A DNA stretch of 64,000 nucleotides from Pseudarthrobacter psychrotolerans (GCF_009911795.1 NZ_CP047898.1:3658001-3722000); one strand, 5' to 3'. Positions 24,157 through 33,372 are shown, numbered from the stretch's first letter. Translations and numbers: made by a program. Notes: a model not told the origin generated them from the sequence alone.

Positions 24157-25528
24157 AACGGTGTATCCGGCGTTTTCATTTAGTAGCTTTCGGCGGCCGG
24201 GAATCGGTCGCTGAAGGTGATGGCGAAGGCGTTCAAAGCGGGCTTCCAACGCACGGCCCATCTGGTCTTGCCGGCACCGGTCGGATCGAGGGATCGGGTG
24301 ACCAGATAGAGGCACTTTAGCGCAGCCTGTTCGGTGGGGAAATGACCCCGGGCCTTCACGGCGCGCCGGTACCTGGCGTTGAGGGATTCGATCGCGTTGG
24401 TCGAGCAGATCACGCGCCGGATTTCCACGTCGTAGTCCAGGAACGGGATGAATTCCTCCCATGCGTTCTCCCAGAGCCGCACGATCGCCCCGTATTTCTT
24501 GCCCCAGCGCTCCGTGAGCTCCTCGAAAGCCGCTCTGGCCGCCGCAGCATTCACAGCGGTGTAGATGGGCTTCACATCGCGTTTGAGCGCGTCCCAGTCC
24601 TTCTTCGAGGCCAGCCGGAAGGTATTCCGGATCAGGTGAATGATGCAGGTCTGCACGGTCGTCAGCGGCCAGACGTTGGTGACGACTTCGGGCAGGCCTT
24701 TGAGGCCGTCGCAGACCAGGAAGAAGGTGTCTTTGACGCCGCGGTTCTTGATGTCGGTGAGCACGCTCATCCAGAACTTCGCGCCCTCCCCGCCGGTCCC
24801 GGCCCACAGCCCCAGGATGTCCTTCTCACCGTCGAGGGTGACCCCGATCGCGGCGTAGACGGGCCGGTTGGCGACCTGCCCGTCCCGGATCTTGACGACG
24901 ATGGCGTCGATGAAGATCGCCGCGTAGACCTCATCCAGCGGCCGGTTCTGCCACGCGGCCATCTCCTCGAGCACCCTGTCGGTGATCCGCGAGACCGTCT
25001 CCTTCGACACCGACGCACCGTAGATCTCGGCGAAGTGCGCGCTGATTTCCCCGGTGGTCAGGCCCTTGGCGTAGAGCGAGAGGACCATCTCATCGACCCC
25101 GGTCAGGCGGCGCTGGCGCTTCTTGACGATGACCGGCTCGAACGTTCCTTCCCGGTCCCTCGGCACGTCCACCTCCACGGGGCCGGTGGTCTCCGTCAAC
25201 ACCGTTTTCGGGCGCACCCCGTTGCGGGAGTTGCCGGTCTGCTTACCGGCCGTATCGTGCTTTTCATATCCGAGATGCTCGGTCATTTCCTCATCGAGCG
25301 CGGTCTCGATCACGGTCCTGGTCAGCTGCTTGAGCAGACCGTCAGGACCGGTCAGGGACAGGCCCTGTTCCTTCGCCATTCTGACCAGCTCACGGGCAGC
25401 GTCGGCCTCGGATATTTCTGTCTTCTTCTCAGCGGTTTTCGTACTCGGCACAGCCTCAAGTGTTGCGGCCATATCGGGCTCCTCCCCGCCAGGCTTACCG
25501 CCCGGCGTGTCGAGCCGGATACACCGTT
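24157..25528 (-). mobile_element. IS256-family insertion sequence
   Basis: Terminal inverted repeats share AACGGTGTATCCGGC (24157-24171 and the complement at 25514-25528). The element carries one complete transposase. An 8-9 bp target duplication, expected for IS256, is not visible in the flanks. Confidence 0.75.
24180..25472 (-). CDS. IS256-family transposase
   Basis: A full-length 430-residue mutator-type transposase. The catalytic DDE residues are in IFIDAIVVKIRDG, LVCDGLKGLPEV and CSTNAIESLNARYRRA; the family signature around QTCIIHLIRNTFRLA is present. The N-terminal DNA-binding region includes EMTEHLGYEKHD and GNSRNGVRPKTV. No internal stop or frameshift, so the element could be active. 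It ends about 10 bases from the left inverted repeat. Confidence 0.93.
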   Translation of the reverse strand: MAATLEAVPSTKTAEKKTEISEADAARELVRMAKEQGLSLTGPDGLLKQLTRTVIETALDEEMTEHLGYEKHDTAGKQTGNSRNGVRPKTVLTETTGPVEVDVPRDREGTFEPVIVKKRQRRLTGVDEMVLSLYAKGLTTGEISAHFAEIYGASVSKETVSRITDRVLEEMAAWQNRPLDEVYAAIFIDAIVVKIRDGQVANRPVYAAIGVTLDGEKDILGLWAGTGGEGAKFWMSVLTDIKNRGVKDTFFLVCDGLKGLPEVVTNVWPLTTVQTCIIHLIRNTFRLASKKDWDALKRDVKPIYTAVNAAAARAAFEELTERWGKKYGAIVRLWENAWEEFIPFLDYDVEIRRVICSTNAIESLNARYRRAVKARGHFPTEQAALKCLYLVTRSLDPTGAGKTRWAVRWKPALNAFAITFSDRFPAAESY

Positions 25529-25617
25529 AATTCCACAGTCCCCAGCGTGTCCCTGTTCCAAGAACTGGGACACGCTGTTGCCTGATGTTCGTTGTGGGCC
25601 GTGCTAGGCCCTGGGAT

Positions 25618-26637
25618 CTAAGGTGCGGTGTCGGCCACTGAGGTTTCGATGGTCGTCAACGTAATGGCTGTTCCGGCTGGCATGGTCCCTTGTGCTTGGG
25701 TTAGAACTTGGCGTTCGCCGATTAGTAGGCCGGTTTTGGGATCTATGATGATGTCCTGTCGAGTATGTGAGGCTTCTTCCACGCGTCCGATTGCGATGCC
25801 TTTGCGTCCATCCAGGGTGGCTTTATCATCCGTGACCGTGACTCCTGGAATCAGTGCTGCGGCCTTGTAGAGGGCGGCTCGGAGATCTGCTGGAACCATG
25901 CCCGTGCGGAGCAGGTCGGCAATGAAGACCAGCGCCTCGCCGTCTATGGATTGGCCCTGTCCCAATGTCCTTTTGAAGATGTTGTTTAGGAGCATGTGCG
26001 GGTCGCGGGGGAGGGAGTTCAGGTAGTCGGGCGAGGGGAATCCGGATTGATCGGGTGCGCCGTAGAAGCCCCCGTTTGCTCCTCGCAGTACATGTCCCGT
26101 GGGTTCGTTCGTCTGGATGCTAAGCGCGTGTTCTTTGGATGCCTCGTCAAAGAACGTTGTTGGGATCCGCCCTGATCGTTCCCACACCCACTCACCGTTG
26201 CGGTCGGCGGGGATATACATGGTCATGTGCTCCGTGTCGAGCCACTGAAACTCTTTGCCCTTTTCGTCGGTTGAGAAAGAGCCCCAAAGGTTGCTGCTCT
26301 GAATTTTCAGGTACTGCCCTGGGTTCACTACGGGGTCCGCGGTTTCAATGGTGTTTTGGGCGGCATCGTTGAGTACTTGTGCTGCTTGGGCTGTTGCAGC
26401 CCCGCGCCAGCCTGTGGGGCCAGCTACGTCACCCGCGACGAGAGCGGCCACAACTGCAGCTGTCGCTACGGAAGCAATTCCGATCTTCATAGCAGTCCGC
26501 CGGCGGGGTGCTGGGCGGTGGTGTGGCAGGGAAGGGTCGATGCGGTGGAGCAGCTTCCTGCGCCCGTCTTCTACTGCGGCGTCGCTGGCTACAAGCGTCT
26601 TGTCACGCATTGCCTGCAGGAGCGTTAGCTCGTTCAT
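25618..26637 (-). CDS. CU044_5270-family membrane-anchored protein, probable anti-sigma partner
   Basis: A 339-residue protein: cytoplasmic N-terminus (about 1-50), one membrane segment (about 52-72, IGIASVATAAVVAALVAG) and a long outside domain (LNDAAQNTIETADPVVNPGQ, FQWLDTEHMTMYIPADRNGE). This is the CU044_5270 family, commonly encoded right after an ECF-like sigma factor. The start is the ATG at 26637, preceded by GGAG; it overlaps the sigma gene by 35 bases. A sensing or anti-sigma role is inferred from pairing and topology; no zinc-binding anti-sigma motif is seen. Confidence 0.75.
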   Translation of the reverse strand: MNELTLLQAMRDKTLVASDAAVEDGRRKLLHRIDPSLPHHRPAPRRRTAMKIGIASVATAAVVAALVAGDVAGPTGWRGAATAQAAQVLNDAAQNTIETADPVVNPGQYLKIQSSNLWGSFSTDEKGKEFQWLDTEHMTMYIPADRNGEWVWERSGRIPTTFFDEASKEHALSIQTNEPTGHVLRGANGGFYGAPDQSGFPSPDYLNSLPRDPHMLLNNIFKRTLGQGQSIDGEALVFIADLLRTGMVPADLRAALYKAAALIPGVTVTDDKATLDGRKGIAIGRVEEASHTRQDIIIDPKTGLLIGERQVLTQAQGTMPAGTAITLTTIETSVADTAP

Positions 26638-27199
26638 GATCAATCTCCTTGTCAATAATGTGGTGGAGGGCGGCTGCATCACGGAGGATGCGTCGGGCCC
26701 TGTTGAGCCGTGATCTGACGGTGCCCACCGGCACTCCTGTTGCCAGGGCTATGCCTTCATAGGTGAGGTCGGCCCAGGCGTAGAGCAGGAGGCATTCCCG
26801 GTCGGTGGGGGCGAGCTTCCGCGTAGCCGCAGCGAGGTTCGCCGTAGCGGCGGCGGCGTCAAGTCGTTCGGCAACGCGGTCGGTTCCGTCGCCGTAGCTG
26901 TCCCGGCCGGCTGCCCTGGCGAATGCCTTGAGCCTTCTTGCTTCGGTGCGGTGATGGCGCCGAAGCAGGTTGGTTGCGATACCGAAGAGCCAGGGCCTGG
27001 CGTCCTCCCATTCGTGGTCGAAGGACTCCCTGCTTTCGAAGGCAACCAAAAAGGTCTGCGACATCACGTCATCGGCAATGGATTCACCTGCCCTGGTCGC
27101 CGCGTATCGGTGCACTGCGCGGCAATATTTGTCGTACAGCACAGCGAAGGCCTGGGGATCATCGCGAGATCTATGGATTAGTTCACTGTCGGTCGTCAC
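26603..27199 (-). CDS. ECF-type RNA polymerase sigma factor
   Basis: A 198-residue sigma factor with region 2 (DPQAFAVLYDKYCRAVHRYA to FLVAFESRESFDHEWEDARP, then WLFGIATNLLRRHHR) and region 4 (LAPTDRECLLLYAWADLTYE, GIALATGVPVGTVRSRLNRA). The GTG at 27199 is chosen because upstream in-frame codons give Trp/Arg-rich non-conserved sequence. It is followed, with overlap, by a CU044_5270-family membrane protein, the usual partner. Target promoters are unknown; the gap upstream (27200-27554) would hold its own promoter. Confidence 0.85.
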   Translation of the reverse strand: MTTDSELIHRSRDDPQAFAVLYDKYCRAVHRYAATRAGESIADDVMSQTFLVAFESRESFDHEWEDARPWLFGIATNLLRRHHRTEARRLKAFARAAGRDSYGDGTDRVAERLDAAAATANLAAATRKLAPTDRECLLLYAWADLTYEGIALATGVPVGTVRSRLNRARRILRDAAALHHIIDKEIDHERANAPAGNA

Positions 27200-27554
27200 A
27201 AGATGTATTGCCCCTTCGGAGGAAAAGAGTTCACGGAAGCTTAGCCGGGGCCATTCCGACGGTAGGCAGGACACGAACGACACCCACAAACGCGGGAGTT
27301 CCGATTTCCAACCCTGGCACCACCGCCGGGGGCGCGGCGTGCGGGTCACGGAGGAAAACTGAAAGTCGGGACGGGCCAGCGTCATACCGAAGACGTCCCG
27401 TAGGACGTTCCTCAAACGGGACACCTGTCATCTATCGCTGACAGAACAACGCCATTACCGCTGAGATCCACAACCAATCCGGCCTTGGATCACACCCCTA
27501 GTGGCAGCACTTTCGCGACAAAATCTGTCCGGCTCCGTCAGGGTGCAGCAGGGC
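27200..27554. other. Intergenic stretch upstream of the sigma factor
   Basis: Lies between the sigma factor start and the 3' end of mepB. No conserved gene, hairpin or promoter motif was recognised; it should contain the sigma factor promoter. Confidence 0.5.
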
Positions 27555-28121
27555 TCAACGCGGCCCGCCGCTGACTTGGCCTCGCTGACCGAATGCCGCC
27601 GAATCCGTCTTGGCCGCAACGAAGAGTCGAAGGGCTCGCTGCGGATGGATGGCGGATTCGTCAGCTACCTCGAAGAAGTAATCACACTGCCACTGCTGGG
27701 AATTCTTCGCTTGCCTATTCGTCGTTGCTGACCACGGCGGATAGACGCGGAACCCTCGCTTGCCTCCGGCGCCCCCCACAGACACGACGCCATGCTTGAC
27801 CAGCGCCGCCTTCGGAAATGCGAATGCTCCGACTCGGGAATCCTCCCGCACGCAGACCACCAGCATGTCGGTGTACTCCTCCGCAGGCAGAGGTTCGGTC
27901 GACCCACCCAGGGAGCGCCGCCACACCGTCACGAACAATCCCACCTTCGTCGGGGTCAGCTTGCCGACCCGGAACCGGACCGGGGACCGGCCGATTTCCG
28001 AGATCGCGGCACCGTACTCAGCGTTGTCGGCCTCGAGTATGGCGGGAGAACAGGCGAGCGCGAGGTCGCCGAGAATCCTCATCACCATGGCGACATCCGG
28101 ATGGACCTTAACACCAGACAT
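27555..28121 (-). CDS. mepB: MepB family protein
   Basis: A 188-residue protein matching the MepB family: VRFRVGKLTPTKVGLFVTVW near the middle, then DMLVVCVREDSRVGAFAFPK, LVKHGVVSVGGAGGKRGFRV, YPPW and KNSQQWQCDYFFEV. MepB was named from the mepRAB locus of Staphylococcus aureus, but its biochemical function is not established. It starts at ATG behind GGTGGGAG. No MATE transporter or MarR gene lies nearby, so the efflux context is absent and the gene stands alone in the island. Confidence 0.82.
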   Translation of the reverse strand: MSGVKVHPDVAMVMRILGDLALACSPAILEADNAEYGAAISEIGRSPVRFRVGKLTPTKVGLFVTVWRRSLGGSTEPLPAEEYTDMLVVCVREDSRVGAFAFPKAALVKHGVVSVGGAGGKRGFRVYPPWSATTNRQAKNSQQWQCDYFFEVADESAIHPQRALRLFVAAKTDSAAFGQRGQVSGGPR

Positions 28122-28716
28122 AGAACTCCCACCGAAGCGAATCCCCGACAGGAGCGCCGGGGCAGTGCACGAAGAGCTAAGCCTTCACCACCCCCGACGA
28201 TATCCGCACGTGCACGTCTTCCGGAAAGAGGATCCTGGGCAACGAAGCCTCTGATTCACGAACGACCACCTAAGGGGTCGATTTGAAGGCTCCAAACGGG
28301 ACGCCTCTTACGGAACGCCATGGCGGACTTTGCGGCACGTTGAATGCGCTTGGATGTCGCGCTAAGGAAGCTCCGCCAGCCCAAGCCATTCGATCACTGT
28401 CAATGGCTGCCGGGGATCGTCACCCCAAAAACGAACCGGAAGTACCCCTGTGAGGGCCCTGATGCCGCAGTACCGGACAATGAGCCGCGGCTGGCCTACC
28501 TCAGCGTGCTAGACAACCACAGGCGGAACCAGTTCAACGTCGAGGCATTGAAGTAGTACGCGCGGACGGGTTTCATATCGAGCTGCTGCAAGAGCCGTCA
28601 AAAGCGCGGCCGGCGATCCGCGACAACAGGCTGATCACTCGATGATGGCGCTCCCGGCAGTGCGCGGACGAGCCGCGTAGGGTGGGGCGTAGGCACAACT
28701 ATTGGGGGAATTACCT
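28122..28716. other. Gap with no confident gene
   Basis: About 600 bases between mepB and a small membrane protein. A 70-codon frame at 28344-28556 has no recognised relatives and no good ribosome site, so it is not called. A GGGGGAA ribosome site at the right end belongs to the next gene. Confidence 0.5.
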
Positions 28717-28890
28717 GTGACTCAAGTCTTCAGCATCTGGCCCGTGCTTTACGTGGTCTTCATGGCCGTACTGATCGGCTTGGCGGCGTACGTCCTGATC
28801 CTGGTGATCACCTTCCTTCGGCTCCGCATTGGTGAGCTGAAACGTGCGGCCCCGCCCAAGAACATCGCCAACGGTAGTGACAGAAGCTAG
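28717..28890 (+). CDS. Small single-pass membrane protein
   Basis: A 57-residue protein starting at GTG behind GGGGGAA. One long hydrophobic segment (about residues 6-32, VFMAVLIGLAAYVLILVI) is followed by a basic tail (LRLRIGELKRAAPP). No family was recognised. The good ribosome site and clean topology support it as a real gene; the function is unknown. Confidence 0.55.
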   Translation: MTQVFSIWPVLYVVFMAVLIGLAAYVLILVITFLRLRIGELKRAAPPKNIANGSDRS

Positions 28891-28981
28891 GCGCGTTACC
28901 CCTTCCTTGAACGTGCTGAAGCCCAAATCACACCATGCCCCGCAATCCGCAATCCGCAATCCGAAGGGCACAGAGGCCTGG

Positions 28982-29797
28982 TCAGGCTTCGGCCTGCGGC
29001 AGCACCAGCAGGTAGCCGGCCGGCAGGTCGCTGCTCCAGCGTCGCGGCTCGCGGACCACGAACTGCGTCGCCAGTTGCTCGGGTGTGAGCAGGCTATTAG
29101 GCGCGGGCGACGGCCCCCATTGCCCGCTGCCGTGCGGGTGGAGCGGATCCAGGACGTGGATGCCGGTGACCGAGAACTCCAGGAACTGGCCGGGATCGCC
29201 GAGCGACTCGAACCCGCTCATCACCCATGCGTGGCGGCCGCTCCACATGACCAGCCCGACCGGCCGGCCCGTGTCGGCGATGGCGCGCGCCGCGGTCTGC
29301 AGCGCGTCCTCGTAGTCGGCGATGCTGACGACGGTGTATGGCCCCATCCCGACCTCGGTCAGCACCGCTGCCCAGCCGAACGGGTTGGCACCGTTGAACG
29401 AGTTGGATGACCGTGCCCGGGCCATCTCCCACAGTTCATTCTGCTGGGCGCGATCGGCCCACGTGCCGCCACCGGTGTCGTCGATGAGGTTGTGCGCCAT
29501 CTGGATGCTCGCCGCAACACACCAGTCAAAGGTGTACTGCGGCACGAAGTCCCCCTCCTGGTAGAGGTTGAGGGCGAACGCCTGGGCAACCGGGGTTGCC
29601 GTGGGCACTGGTGTCGGGGTGGGCGTCGGAGCCCAGTGCGGGGCAGGAGTGACATCGTCTGCGGCCGGCCGGGCCGAGGATGACGCTACCGGTCGATCGG
29701 TGGCAACCTCGCCGAGGTCGATCGCCGGAGTGCAGGCCGCGAGGAGCATCGTCAGGGCGACGAGCAAGGCCAGAAGACGGGTAGGGGCACCGCTCAT
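28982..29797 (-). CDS. Lipoprotein with C39-like peptidase domain
   Basis: A 271-residue lipoprotein. The lipobox LLAAC ends at Cys22; a Pro/Thr-rich linker (about 52-72) leads to a papain-like C39-type domain with a Cys in FDWCVAASIQM, His in SGRHAWVMSGFE and Asp in IHVLDPLHPHG, in the order Cys-His-Asp expected for this fold. It is anchored outside the cell. Similar lipoproteins are common in Actinobacteria and Chloroflexi but their substrates are unknown. It stands alone on its strand, 10 bases after a broken membrane protein gene. Confidence 0.72.
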   Translation of the reverse strand: MSGAPTRLLALLVALTMLLAACTPAIDLGEVATDRPVASSSARPAADDVTPAPHWAPTPTPTPVPTATPVAQAFALNLYQEGDFVPQYTFDWCVAASIQMAHNLIDDTGGGTWADRAQQNELWEMARARSSNSFNGANPFGWAAVLTEVGMGPYTVVSIADYEDALQTAARAIADTGRPVGLVMWSGRHAWVMSGFESLGDPGQFLEFSVTGIHVLDPLHPHGSGQWGPSPAPNSLLTPEQLATQFVVREPRRWSSDLPAGYLLVLPQAEA

Positions 29798-29807
29798 AAT
29801 CGAAAGC

Positions 29808-30335
29808 CTAGCGCGACGTGTCGGCTAGGTGGCCTGCGGACCTTGCCGCCTGTCCGGACGTTGTCGCGCCGCCCACAGGCGCCGCCGGGGCGCCTGTGCG
29901 GATGATCCACCATCCCAGAGTTGCCATGACCAGGCCGATGGGGATCCCGTAGGGCGGCATCCCGGCGTTGTAGCCAAGGAGTCCTGCGACAACGAACAGC
30001 AGGCCAATCCACGCGGGAAACTTGTCTGAACGCCAGCCGGCGATGCCAAGGACCATCCAGCCGACGGCGAAAAGCACGTAACTGGAGAACCCGCCGATCA
30101 CCAGTCCCCGCGCCCGGCCGCCGAGCCTGAAGTAGACCGACACCAGGGCGAGGACAAGCCCGATGAACACCGCTCAATACAGGGCGTTGGTGACTTGGAA
30201 GGGCGTCTGCCTCATCATTTCGATCCGGTCGAGGCTCCGGTCGGCAGCGAGCAGGCGGGCGGCGTCCACAGCTGCGAACACGACGCCGGACACCAGCGCG
30301 ATTGGGCCGGCAGCCTTAGCTAGCGGTGAGGCCAT
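29808..30335 (-). pseudogene. Small four-helix membrane protein interrupted by a nonsense codon
   Basis: Reading from the ATG at 30335, behind a strong GGAGGAAAAA site, gives a hydrophobic protein that meets TGA at codon 54 (30174-30176) in the context NALY-stop-AVFIGLVLALVSVYF. The same frame continues open for another 120 codons with clear helices (LVIGGFSSYVLFAVGWMVLG, WIGLLFVVAGLLGYNAG). A single C-to-T change on the plus strand (TGG to TGA, Trp to stop) explains this. The intact protein would be about 175 residues, unknown family. The downstream part alone lacks a ribosome site. Confidence 0.7.
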
Positions 30336-30420
30336 TTTTTCCTCCGGATGTGGATGGGGTGGCCAGGTCCTGACCGGGAGTACAGTCGCCGTGCGCCCGG
30401 CGACTGTCGCCCGTCGTCGT

Positions 30421-31241
30421 TCACATGGGACGCCTCCTGAAGGAGAAACGCCCGACGGCGGTGACCGGGCGGGGTGCCCTGCGCCAGGCCCGGCGGTCCA
30501 GCGTCATAGTGGCCAGAACCGCGAGAACGACGACGACGAAGTAAATCATCTCCGCGAGGTCGGCGCCGGCGCCGGTGAAGCCGAAGGAACCCGTTGTGAA
30601 AGTTCCCTGGCTGTTGTGGAACAGGAACGTCAGCAGGACGCTGCCGCCGGTGCGGTTGAAAAGCCACACGTAGAGGAAGGTGATGGCGAACGTCGTCGGC
30701 AGGCCTATCAGGCTTAGCCCGCCAAAGAGGACCAGCGGCAGGTGCCAGAGGGCCACGAGGACGCCGAGAATAGCTGCGGACAAAAGCGGAGGACGGGACG
30801 CCTGAAGCAGCGGGAGGGCGTAGCCGCGGAACCCGGCTCTTCGCCCAGCGGCCCGTCCAGCGGGTTGACCAGCCGGACGGCGAAGACGGTCAGCAGCCCG
30901 CTCCATGTCAGCTGTGCAAGGCTCGGAGCGGAGGCCCCGAGCGCCATATTGATGAGCCCCGTGAGCGTGACAAAGACCAGGGGAAGGAGAAGCGCGACGG
31001 CATACCAGGCCCAGCCAACGCGCCAACGGACGAGCCGCCGGCCCCAGTCTCGGAAACCAGGGCGGCCCTCGGCCACAGCGATGACGACAATTGCCGCAGC
31101 AAGCGGCCCTATCGGCAGGAATTCCATGCGGGGAATCAGCCCTGACGCGTATGCGGGCCACGATGCCCAGGAAATCGCGTACGTCACGACGAAGAATGCC
31201 AGAAGCCTGTGGTGTTTTAGCCAGCCAGTGGAACGGCGCAT
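30421..31241 (-). pseudogene. CPBP-family intramembrane protease, frameshifted
   Basis: The N-terminal frame (start ATG 31241) encodes multi-helix sequence up to VNPLDGPLGEEPG, where the family's EExxxR motif begins. At the CCC run 30832-30834 the frame is lost; with one more base it would read EEPGFRGYALPLLQ and continue through SAAILGVLVALWHLPLVLFG and FLYVWLFNRTGGSVLLTFLFHN to a stop at 30421 (about 273 residues). The second glutamate pair and the conserved His (LWHLPL, FLFHN) are therefore present but split between frames. CPBP proteins are membrane proteases or, in bacteria, often linked to immunity or protein processing; the substrate is unknown. Confidence 0.78.
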
Positions 31242-31366
31242 GATGGCTCCAAACAGTCACTGCAAGGTGCTCCAATTGTCCGCCCTCAGCAGGCGTGCGC
31301 GCCAGTGCTGGACGTCGGCCTTTCCGGATAGTCCAGTCGACCTGCTGAACTCCGCCCGCGCTAAAG

Positions 31367-32608
31367 CTAGACTCCGACGGCGGGGCGGCCCAGCGTGCGG
31401 CCGGCCCGCAGGACCAGGACGCGGCGGAAGTCCCGGTCCACCACCACGACGTCGGCACGCAGGCCCGCGCGGAGGCTTCCGATTTCCTGTTCCCGGCCGA
31501 TGATGGCCGCCGGCACGGCGGTGGCGGAAAGAACGGCGGCGGCCGGCTCGACGCCGGCGTCAATGGTCCGCCGGACAACGTCCAGCAGAGTGGCGGTGCC
31601 GCCGGCGAGGGTGCCGTTGCTGAGCCGGGCCACGGCACCGCTGACGGAGACGGCTGCTGGGCCAAGTTCGTAGTCGCCGTCCGGCAACCCGGTGGCGGCC
31701 ATGGAGTCTGTCACCAGCACCACGTTTTCTGCGCCCACCAGGTCGAAGACCATCCGGACCGTTTCGGGGTCCAGGTGCGCGCCGTCGGCGATGAGTTCGA
31801 CGGCAATCGTGCCGGCCCCGGCCAGCCGGAGACACGCGGCGACGGGTCCGGGGCTGCGGTGGTGCAGCGGCGGCATGCCGTTAAAGAGGTGTGTGACGGT
31901 GGGGCGCGACACTGTCCCCAGGCCGGATGCCGCCAGCAGCTCCGCCGCCTCGGTGAGGGAGGCCGCCGTCGTCCGGGCATCCGCGTCAGTGTGGCCCAGC
32001 GACGGCGTGACACCGTGCTCGGCGAGGGTACGCACCACGGCGTTGGCGCCGGGAAGTTCGGGCGCGTACGTCATGGTCCGAAGGTAACTGCCGGCCGCGG
32101 CCAGCAGCTCGCCCAGCAACGGAAGGTCCGGCTCGCGCAGGAACCGGGGGTCCTGGGCGCCGCAGCGGGCGTGGGACAGGAACGGCCCCTCGGAGTGGAT
32201 GCCCGCGATGAGTCCCTCGTCGGCGAGCTGCCGGAGGGTGGCAAAGCCACGCAGCAGGTCCTCGCGGGACGCCGTGACCATGCTTGCCAGCAGGGTAGTG
32301 GTGCCGCTGCGGTGCAGGAAGTCCACCGCCGTGCGGGCAGGGTCGCTGTCGCCGCTGGGGAAGTCGCCTCCGACGGCACCGTGGCAATGCAGGTCAACGA
32401 GGCCGGGCAGAATCATGCTGCCCGGCGGAAGTTCCAGTTCTTCAAGGCCGGGCAGCAACGACGCATCCAGGCCCTCGCGGGGCCCCACATACGCGATGCG
32501 CCCCTCAGTAACGGCCACCACTGCGTCAGTCTGGGCCGAGCCGTCGGTCAGGACCGTGCCGGCCAGCAGGTAGTTCCCCGCCTCGGCGGCGTTTTGCCCG
32601 GGCTTCAC
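31367..32608 (-). CDS. nagA: N-acetylglucosamine-6-phosphate deacetylase
   Basis: A 413-residue amidohydrolase that removes the acetyl group from GlcNAc-6-phosphate. Metal and substrate motifs: DLHCHGAVGGDFPSG, GIHSEGPFLSHARCG, SLGHTDAD, THLFNGMPPLHHR, ELIADGAHLDPE and LVTDSMAATGLPDGDY. The start is GTG at 32608, overlapping the nanE stop (GTGA), so the two are coupled. It is the last gene of the nine-gene minus-strand sialic acid operon and feeds NagB, encoded 15 kb away beyond the island. Confidence 0.93.
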   Translation of the reverse strand: MKPGQNAAEAGNYLLAGTVLTDGSAQTDAVVAVTEGRIAYVGPREGLDASLLPGLEELELPPGSMILPGLVDLHCHGAVGGDFPSGDSDPARTAVDFLHRSGTTTLLASMVTASREDLLRGFATLRQLADEGLIAGIHSEGPFLSHARCGAQDPRFLREPDLPLLGELLAAAGSYLRTMTYAPELPGANAVVRTLAEHGVTPSLGHTDADARTTAASLTEAAELLAASGLGTVSRPTVTHLFNGMPPLHHRSPGPVAACLRLAGAGTIAVELIADGAHLDPETVRMVFDLVGAENVVLVTDSMAATGLPDGDYELGPAAVSVSGAVARLSNGTLAGGTATLLDVVRRTIDAGVEPAAAVLSATAVPAAIIGREQEIGSLRAGLRADVVVVDRDFRRVLVLRAGRTLGRPAVGV

Positions 32609-33288
32609 TTCAGGGCCCCGGCGAACCAGCCGGTGATGGTGGCCGGGTGCGTGATCGCGGTACCGACGACGACGGCGAACGCGCCGGCGTCGAGGCACTG
32701 GCGGGCCTGGGCGGGGGAGTGGAGGCGGCCTTCGGCGATGAGCGGCACGCCGAAGCCGGCCGCGGCGATCTGCTCCAGCAGTTCCAGGTCGGGGCCGTGC
32801 GTCTTGGGGCGCTCGCCGGAGTAACCGGACAAGGTGGTGCCGATCAGGTCGGCTCCGGCCTCGACCGCCGCGGCAGCGTCGTCGAACGAGCCGCAGTCCG
32901 CCATCACCAGCGCGTGGGAATCCTGGTGGATGCCCGCCACTGTCTGGGCCAGGGTCAGGCCGTCCGGACGCTCCCGGCGCGTGCCATCGATCGCTACCAC
33001 GTGGGCGCCCGCGTTGACCACCGCCAAAGCGTGCCGGAGCGTGGGAGTGATGAAGACGCCGTCGTGCCCGTCCTTCCAGAGCCCGATCACCGGAACCTCC
33101 ACCGCTGCCCGCGTGAACTGCACATCGGCCAGGCCCTGGACGCGGATAGCAGCGGCGCCGCCGATCACTGCCGAGGCGGCAAACTGCGCCGTAGTGCGCG
33201 GGTCCCGCATGGGCTCGCCCGGATACGCCTGGCAGGAAACGATGAGTTGCCCGCGCAGGGCTTCGAGGGCTTCGGGGGTCAGAATCAC
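32605..33288 (-). CDS. nanE: N-acetylmannosamine-6-phosphate 2-epimerase
   Basis: A 227-residue TIM-barrel enzyme converting ManNAc-6-phosphate to GlcNAc-6-phosphate. Family sequence: LIVSCQAYPGEPMRDP, GGAAAIRVQG, PVIGLWKDGHDGVFITPT, VVAIDGTRRERP, DLIGTTLSGYSGERPKTHGP, PLIAEGRLHSPAQA and VVVGTAITHPATIT. The Lys in LWKDG and Glu in AEGRLH are the catalytic residues of the family. It overlaps nagA by four bases and follows nanK by 84 bases. Confidence 0.95.
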   Translation of the reverse strand: MILTPEALEALRGQLIVSCQAYPGEPMRDPRTTAQFAASAVIGGAAAIRVQGLADVQFTRAAVEVPVIGLWKDGHDGVFITPTLRHALAVVNAGAHVVAIDGTRRERPDGLTLAQTVAGIHQDSHALVMADCGSFDDAAAAVEAGADLIGTTLSGYSGERPKTHGPDLELLEQIAAAGFGVPLIAEGRLHSPAQARQCLDAGAFAVVVGTAITHPATITGWFAGALK

Positions 33289-33372
33289 GGTCGGTTCCTC
33301 TGGAAGGTTGGCGGAGCGGGCTGAAGATCGGGGTGGGGCGAAGTAGTCAGGCGAGGTGCTTGGACGGCGGTG

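Noticed and set aside
28344-28556. A 70-codon open frame
   Set aside because: No ribosome site, no recognised relatives, and composition like surrounding non-coding DNA.
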